DNA of 58,298 nt, from positions 1 to 58,298 of IMG/VR virus record IMGVR_UViG_3300032334_001544; one strand, 5' to 3'. The notes beneath the pieces were generated by a model. That model was not told where the DNA came from and ran no database searches. It saw only the letters and a program-made list of their open reading frames with translations. This document shows positions 55,890-58,298 of the stretch, one piece after another. Within the stretch, counting starts at the first letter, position 1. Each line of letters starts with the position of its first letter. This stretch comes from a virus. The position numbers and the translations under genes are program-made.

Positions 55890-56498
55890 ATGTCCATACC
55901 TAAGATATTGATACAAACCAGCCGTGATCCATTACCTGAATATGTGACCCATATGATCCAGGACAAGTTGCCTGCAGGTTGGCATTATCAACATTTCAAC
56001 CATGAACAACGGGAACAATGGCTACAGCTGAATGCCCATCAGTTATTTCCTGACATCATGTCAGTCTATCACAGATTACCCACAGGTGCTCACCAATCAG
56101 ACCTGTTCAGGTATTATTTCCTATATCTCACAGGGGGCATGTACCTGGATAGCGATGCCATGCTGGAACAGCATGCAGATCAGATCATTAGAGATGCAGA
56201 TCTGGTAGTAGTGGTAAACCAACATGGCAGCACATTTAACGGATTTATAGCTGCTGAACCTGGACATGCCATGTTGCTGGCAGCACTGACAGATGTGTAT
56301 CATACAGACCCAAATTATCTGAGACATGATTACCTGTTGTTCTGTCGCAACCTGTATAATATGATCAGCGTACACAGCACCAGCCGAACACGCATACTCA
56401 TGGAAGATCAGGTCACCGCTGAAGGTTGGGGTAGTTTCGCTGGAAGTGAATGCGTGGTGATGCATTACCCCAATACCAAGATAATTCCTCAAAGATAA
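55890..56498 (+). CDS. GT32-type glycosyltransferase inside the tRNA cluster
   Basis: A 202-residue protein. IPKILIQTSRDPLPEYV (N-terminal nucleotide-binding strand) and HQSDLFRYYFLYLTGGMYLD then SDAM (the DxD metal site, about residues 72-95) are GT32/OCH1 signatures; FNGFIAAEPGHAML fits the acceptor loop. It is a single gene between tRNA-Trp and tRNA-Asp, like a moron. It probably works with the glycan genes at the other end of the window (inference). Confidence 0.82.
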   Translation: MSIPKILIQTSRDPLPEYVTHMIQDKLPAGWHYQHFNHEQREQWLQLNAHQLFPDIMSVYHRLPTGAHQSDLFRYYFLYLTGGMYLDSDAMLEQHADQIIRDADLVVVVNQHGSTFNGFIAAEPGHAMLLAALTDVYHTDPNYLRHDYLLFCRNLYNMISVHSTSRTRILMEDQVTAEGWGSFAGSECVVMHYPNTKIIPQR

Positions 56499-56501
56499 TA
56501 C

Positions 56502-56577
56502 GGCCTTGTAGCTCAATCGGGAGAGTGCCAGCCTGTCACGCTGGAGGTAGCCGGATCGAAACCGGTCAAGGTCGCCA
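56502..56577 (+). tRNA. tRNA-Asp (GTC)
   Basis: Acceptor GGCCTTG/CAAGGTC, D arm TAGCTCAATCGGGAGAG, anticodon loop CTGTCAC (anticodon GTC) on stem CCAGC/GCTGG, T-loop ATCGAAA on GCCGG/CCGGT, and encoded CCA. Confidence 0.96.
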
Positions 56578-56586
56578 ATTTTGTGG

Positions 56587-56614
56587 TTGACAATATGATG
56601 ACCTATGTTATATT
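56587..56614 (+). promoter_or_regulatory. Early promoter for the second tRNA group
   Basis: TTGACA (56587-56592), 16 bp, TATATT (56609-56614), 16 bp before tRNA-Arg. Confidence 0.8.
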
Positions 56615-56629
56615 CGTAATATGATGTTA

Positions 56630-56706
56630 GGCCACGTAGCTCAGCCGGATAGAGCACAGGTTTCCTAAACCTGGGGTCGCAGGTTCAAGTCCTGCCGTGG
56701 TCGCCA
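56630..56706 (+). tRNA. tRNA-Arg (CCT)
   Basis: Acceptor GGCCACG/CGTGGTC, D arm TAGCTCAGCCGGATAGAGC, anticodon arm CAGGT-TTCCTAA-ACCTG (anticodon CCT), T arm GCAGGTTCAAGTCCTGC, encoded CCA. It reads the rare AGG codon, a usual phage tRNA choice. Confidence 0.96.
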
Positions 56707-56711
56707 ATATT

Positions 56712-56794
56712 GGGGCGGAAGTATCAAGGTGATACCGGGGACTGTAAATCCCCCGCTTAAAGCACGCCTGGTTCGATTCCAGGACGCCCCACCA
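56712..56794 (+). tRNA. tRNA-Tyr (GTA)
   Basis: A class II tRNA. 5' GGGGCGG pairs with 3' CGCCCC, the anticodon loop carries ACTGTAA (anticodon GTA) between GGGG/CCCC-type stems, there is a short variable arm (GCTTAAAGC), T arm CCTGGTTCGATTCCAGG, and encoded CCA. Confidence 0.92.
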
Positions 56795-56796
56795 AG

Positions 56797-56892
56797 TTTG
56801 CGTCTAGTGTAATGGTAGCACAGGAAATCCGAGACGCCGAGAGGTGGAGTAGGTTTCAAAATGCCAAGAGCGGTTCGATTCCGCAGCGCAAA
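56797..56892 (+). ncRNA. tRNA-like element 1, oversized and unresolved
   Basis: TTTGCGT (56797-56803) pairs with GCGCAAA (56886-56892) as a 7-bp acceptor stem. A D-arm-like AGTGTAATGGTAGCAC and a T arm GCGG-TTCGATT-CCGC are in the right places. Between them are 47 nt instead of about 23, with no standard anticodon arm; GAAATC/GGTTTC can pair to enclose a CGCC-GAGA-GGTG hairpin. There is no encoded CCA. It may be an intron-bearing or degenerate tRNA. Confidence 0.5.
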
Positions 56893-56899
56893 AGAGTTT

Positions 56900-57006
56900 G
56901 ATGCGTTATCGAGCCTTAATGGGGTAATGGTGCCCTGCCTGTGAGGTGGCTCCCGGTACAGTGCCTCCAAAACACTGTGCAGGAAGGATTCGAGCGCCTA
57001 CGCATC
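56900..57006 (+). ncRNA. tRNA-like element 2 (Trp-like anticodon hairpin)
   Basis: GATGCGT (56900-56906) pairs perfectly with ACGCATC (57000-57006). A long hairpin, ACAGTG...CACTGT, presents CTCCAAA, the same anticodon loop as the tRNA-Trp at 55797. ATTCGAG stands at the T-loop position but its stem is poor (about 3 bp). About 50 nt of D-arm-side sequence is too long for a tRNA. No CCA end. Confidence 0.45.
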
Positions 57007-57013
57007 TTAAGAG

Positions 57014-57109
57014 TTTGCAGTGAAAAGGCTGCGTCGGCTGCACTGACCCCTATGCCCTATGCTGGCCAGCGTCTACCGGGCGTGGTTAGGGACCATGTGC
57101 CACTGCAAA
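57014..57109 (+). ncRNA. Structured RNA element 3
   Basis: TTTGCAGTG (57014-57022) and CACTGCAAA (57101-57109) form a perfect 9-bp closing stem. Inside, CCCTA/TAGGG and GCCC/GGGC can pair, enclosing the self-complementary GCTGGCCAGC. No T-loop or anticodon is evident, so it is not a tRNA. It follows element 2 after the linker AGAGTTTG, which also separates elements 1 and 2. Confidence 0.4.
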
Positions 57110-57191
57110 ACAGAATAGAGAGATTGTAGGTGGACCTGTAAAAATTGCCGTTGGTGGTAATGTGACTGGGTTGTAACCTTCATTAATTTAC

Positions 57192-57266
57192 GAGGATATG
57201 GCCGAGTGCTTTAGGCAACGATCTGCAAAATCGTTTAGATTGGTTGAATTCCAATTATCCTCTCCA
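57192..57266 (+). tRNA. tRNA-Cys (GCA)
   Basis: Acceptor GAGGATA/TATCCTC perfect, D arm GGCCGAGTGCTTTAGGC, anticodon arm CGAT-CTGCAAA-ATCG (anticodon GCA), T arm TTGG-TTGAATT-CCAA, discriminator T, encoded CCA. Confidence 0.93.
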
Positions 57267-57282
57267 TATTCTTCTTGGAACT

Positions 57283-57312
57283 TTAGTATTCTTTTATAAA
57301 GTTCTTCCAAAG
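57283..57312. other. AT-rich hairpin in the tRNA-Cys to arfA gap
   Basis: GAACTTTA and TAAAGTTC form an 8-bp inverted repeat within the gene-free 57267-57389. No gene is seen in the gap. It may be a weak terminator or an RNA-processing hairpin after tRNA-Cys. Confidence 0.4.
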
Positions 57313-57389
57313 TGATAGATGAATTTTTATGTTTGTTCAAAACCAAAAAATAAATTCAATTCACTCCCAGACCTCCAAGAAATAAACGG

Positions 57390-57417
57390 TTGACAAGACC
57401 TGGAAAAATGTTAATAT
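57390..57417 (+). promoter_or_regulatory. Early promoter, TTGACA-N16-TAATAT
   Basis: TTGACA (57390-57395), 16 bp, TAATAT (57412-57417), then AAGGAG 7 nt before ATG 57441. Drives the ArfA-like gene and the SGNH gene. Confidence 0.85.
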
Positions 57418-57440
57418 CATGATATAACAAGGAGATGACC

Positions 57441-57557
57441 ATGCGTAGCATATATGCCAAAGCTCTGGCTGATAAGCTGTTCAAACAGCGCATCGTCAGA
57501 TCCCGCAAAGGTAAGGGCAGCTATAAACGCCAGCCCAAGCATAAAGGAGAGAAATGA
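57441..57557 (+). CDS. arfA: ArfA-like alternative ribosome-rescue factor, 38 aa
   Basis: MRSIYAKALADKLFKQRIVR followed by SRKGKGSYKRQPKHKGEK. The run LFKQRIVRSRKGKGSYKR aligns without gaps with E. coli ArfA LFRQRVEKNKKGKGSYMR, including the KGKGSY block that enters the mRNA channel. ArfA recruits RF2 to ribosomes stalled without a stop codon. The length equals the functional core; the C-terminal degradation tail of host ArfA is absent. AAGGAG precedes ATG 57441 and the stop abuts the next ATG. Confidence 0.8.
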   Translation: MRSIYAKALADKLFKQRIVRSRKGKGSYKRQPKHKGEK

Positions 57558-57974
57558 ATGTTGGAATGTCTTATCTTGGGCGATAGCATCGCATCTGGTA
57601 TCCACCAGGTGAAACAAGGTTGCATCGGTATCACAGAGATCGGTGTCAATAGTGGTGATTTTCACCGAAAGTATCACAAGCGGCCGTTGATCACTGATAT
57701 AGATTATCGTTACGTGGTGATCAGTCTCACCACTAACGATCTTAATGTGCGTAATGCCAGGGAGAACTTGCATCTCATACGTAAAGCTGTGCGTACCGAA
57801 CGAGTGATCTGGATATTGCCAGGAGATAAGAAACCTGAAATGCGATCATTGGTCGAGGATGTGGCTAACTTTTATAATGATCACATCATGGATATCACAA
57901 ACCACGTGGGCGCAGATCGCATACACCCGCCCACCGTAAGAGCTTACGAAAACATCGCCAAGAAGATCAAGTGA
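57558..57974 (+). CDS. SGNH-type hydrolase-like protein, copy 2
   Basis: 138 residues, paralog of the gene at 39120. MLECLILGDSIASGIHQVKQ keeps the GDS serine; VVISLTTNDLN replaces GSND with TTND; GADRIHPPTVRAYENIAKKI keeps the Asp-x-x-His block. The divergence at the oxyanion block may alter activity. Directly follows the ArfA-like gene; its stop touches that of the convergent gene. Confidence 0.7.
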   Translation: MLECLILGDSIASGIHQVKQGCIGITEIGVNSGDFHRKYHKRPLITDIDYRYVVISLTTNDLNVRNARENLHLIRKAVRTERVIWILPGDKKPEMRSLVEDVANFYNDHIMDITNHVGADRIHPPTVRAYENIAKKIK

Positions 57975-58205
57975 TCAGGCAAACTTGCTGGCGATACTGA
58001 TGGCTGTGATCAGTGCAGCTTTGACTGCCATGTCATCAGCAACGTCATTCAATTTGTCAGTGGCGATCAGATCTTCCATGAGCTCTTTGGCTTCATCAGG
58101 AGATAGTGCACCTGAGTTGCGCTGTGCTTGTATATCTAATGCCATCTGGGCACGTTCTGATGCCCAGCTGTGATCGTTGTTTGCTAGTTCTTTCAATGTG
58201 GCCAT
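57975..58205 (-). CDS. Hypothetical 76-aa helical protein
   Basis: MATLKELANNDHSWASERAQ, then acidic helices (SPDEAKELMEDLIATDKLND) and an Ala/Ile-rich C-terminal helix (MAVKAALITAISIASKFA). GGGGAG lies 5 nt before ATG 58205. Overlaps the upstream stop by 1 base. Unknown function. Confidence 0.55.
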   Translation of the reverse strand: MATLKELANNDHSWASERAQMALDIQAQRNSGALSPDEAKELMEDLIATDKLNDVADDMAVKAALITAISIASKFA

Positions 58206-58298
58206 CAGAATCTCCCCAATACGGCTTTGCTGGCAATCTTAGCTTGTTGTATCACAATGTTCTTCTTGAGCTTGCAATAACCCTCTGATGGGTTCTCA
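58205..58298 (-). CDS. C-terminal end of a minus-strand gene, partial
   Basis: The last 30 codons of a gene that begins beyond the right edge: YCKLKKNIVIQQAKIASKAV and LGRF, then TGA. The tail is basic and helical. Its stop overlaps the next gene's ATG (TGATG), so the two are coupled. Unknown family. Confidence 0.5.
   Translation of the reverse strand, partial: ENPSEGYCKLKKNIVIQQAKIASKAVLGRF

Noticed and set aside
56665-56970. A 101-codon minus-strand reading frame over the tRNA cluster
   Set aside because: It is antisense to tRNA-Arg, tRNA-Tyr and the tRNA-like elements, and its peptide (WNRTRR, PRQDLNLRPQ) is the familiar false product of tRNA antisense sequence.
1-58298. Integrase, attachment sites or insertion sequences that would indicate a temperate element
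   Set aside because: No tyrosine or serine recombinase, transposase or terminal repeats were seen. The only repeat pair (7961/8815) is explained by gene exchange within the glycan cluster.

Overview
This window is a piece of a large T4-like (tevenvirus-type) myophage genome. The evidence is a run of T4 core genes on the minus strand: neck gp13, dNMP kinase gp1, tail sheath gp18, tail tube gp19, head-completion gp4, terminase gp16/gp17, single-stranded-DNA-binding gp32, UvsX and UvsY. There are also T4-type late promoter motifs (N-A-TAAATA), densely packed small early genes and a tRNA cluster. The host is probably a proteobacterium. A Usg-family protein and an OlsB/PlcP/Agt lipid cassette point to marine alphaproteobacteria, while ArfA- and RMF-like proteins are better known from beta/gammaproteobacteria, so the host is left open.

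Layout. 1-3.1 kb (minus): small hypotheticals, an AAA+ ATPase and two glycosyltransferase-like genes. 3.2-3.8 kb: a secreted outer-membrane beta-barrel with its own promoter and terminator. 3.9-13.2 kb (minus): a compact sugar/glycan cluster (RmlB-like dehydratase, split transketolase, epimerase, Gmd, three methyltransferases, several glycosyltransferases, a DUF6165-like protein). 13.2-16.1 kb: uvsY, a small gene, uvsX and gp32. 16.2-31.9 kb: packaging, head and tail genes, interrupted only by a plus-strand HNH nuclease. 31.9-34.8 kb: minus-strand hypotheticals and a GGCT-fold protein. 34.9-46.2 kb (plus): about forty small early-type genes separated by near-identical TTGACA-N16-TATATT promoters. 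46.1-51.0 kb (minus): two tail-fibre cassettes. 51.1-55.2 kb (plus): an NHLP-like protein, then olsB-pstS-plcP-agt. 55.2-57.3 kb: six recognisable tRNAs (Asn, Trp, Asp, Arg, Tyr, Cys), tRNA-like and other structured elements, and a GT32 glycosyltransferase. 57.4-58.3 kb: an ArfA-like peptide, a second SGNH protein and minus-strand hypotheticals.

Two themes stand out. First, 51.6-55.2 kb looks like a self-contained phosphate-starvation lipid-remodelling operon: ornithine-lipid acyltransferase, phosphate-binding protein, PlcP-type phospholipase and Agt-type glycolipid glycosyltransferase. It lies behind a plausible Pho box placed 10 bp from a TATAAT. Second, three tiny proteins resemble host translation factors: the L7/L12 factor-binding face (35.1 kb), ribosome modulation factor (44.3 kb) and ArfA (57.4 kb).

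Gene expression appears to use early sigma70-type promoters with a fixed 16-bp spacer, late TAAATA promoters, and some hybrids. At several virion genes the late motif sits 4-6 nt from the start codon, which predicts leaderless late mRNAs.
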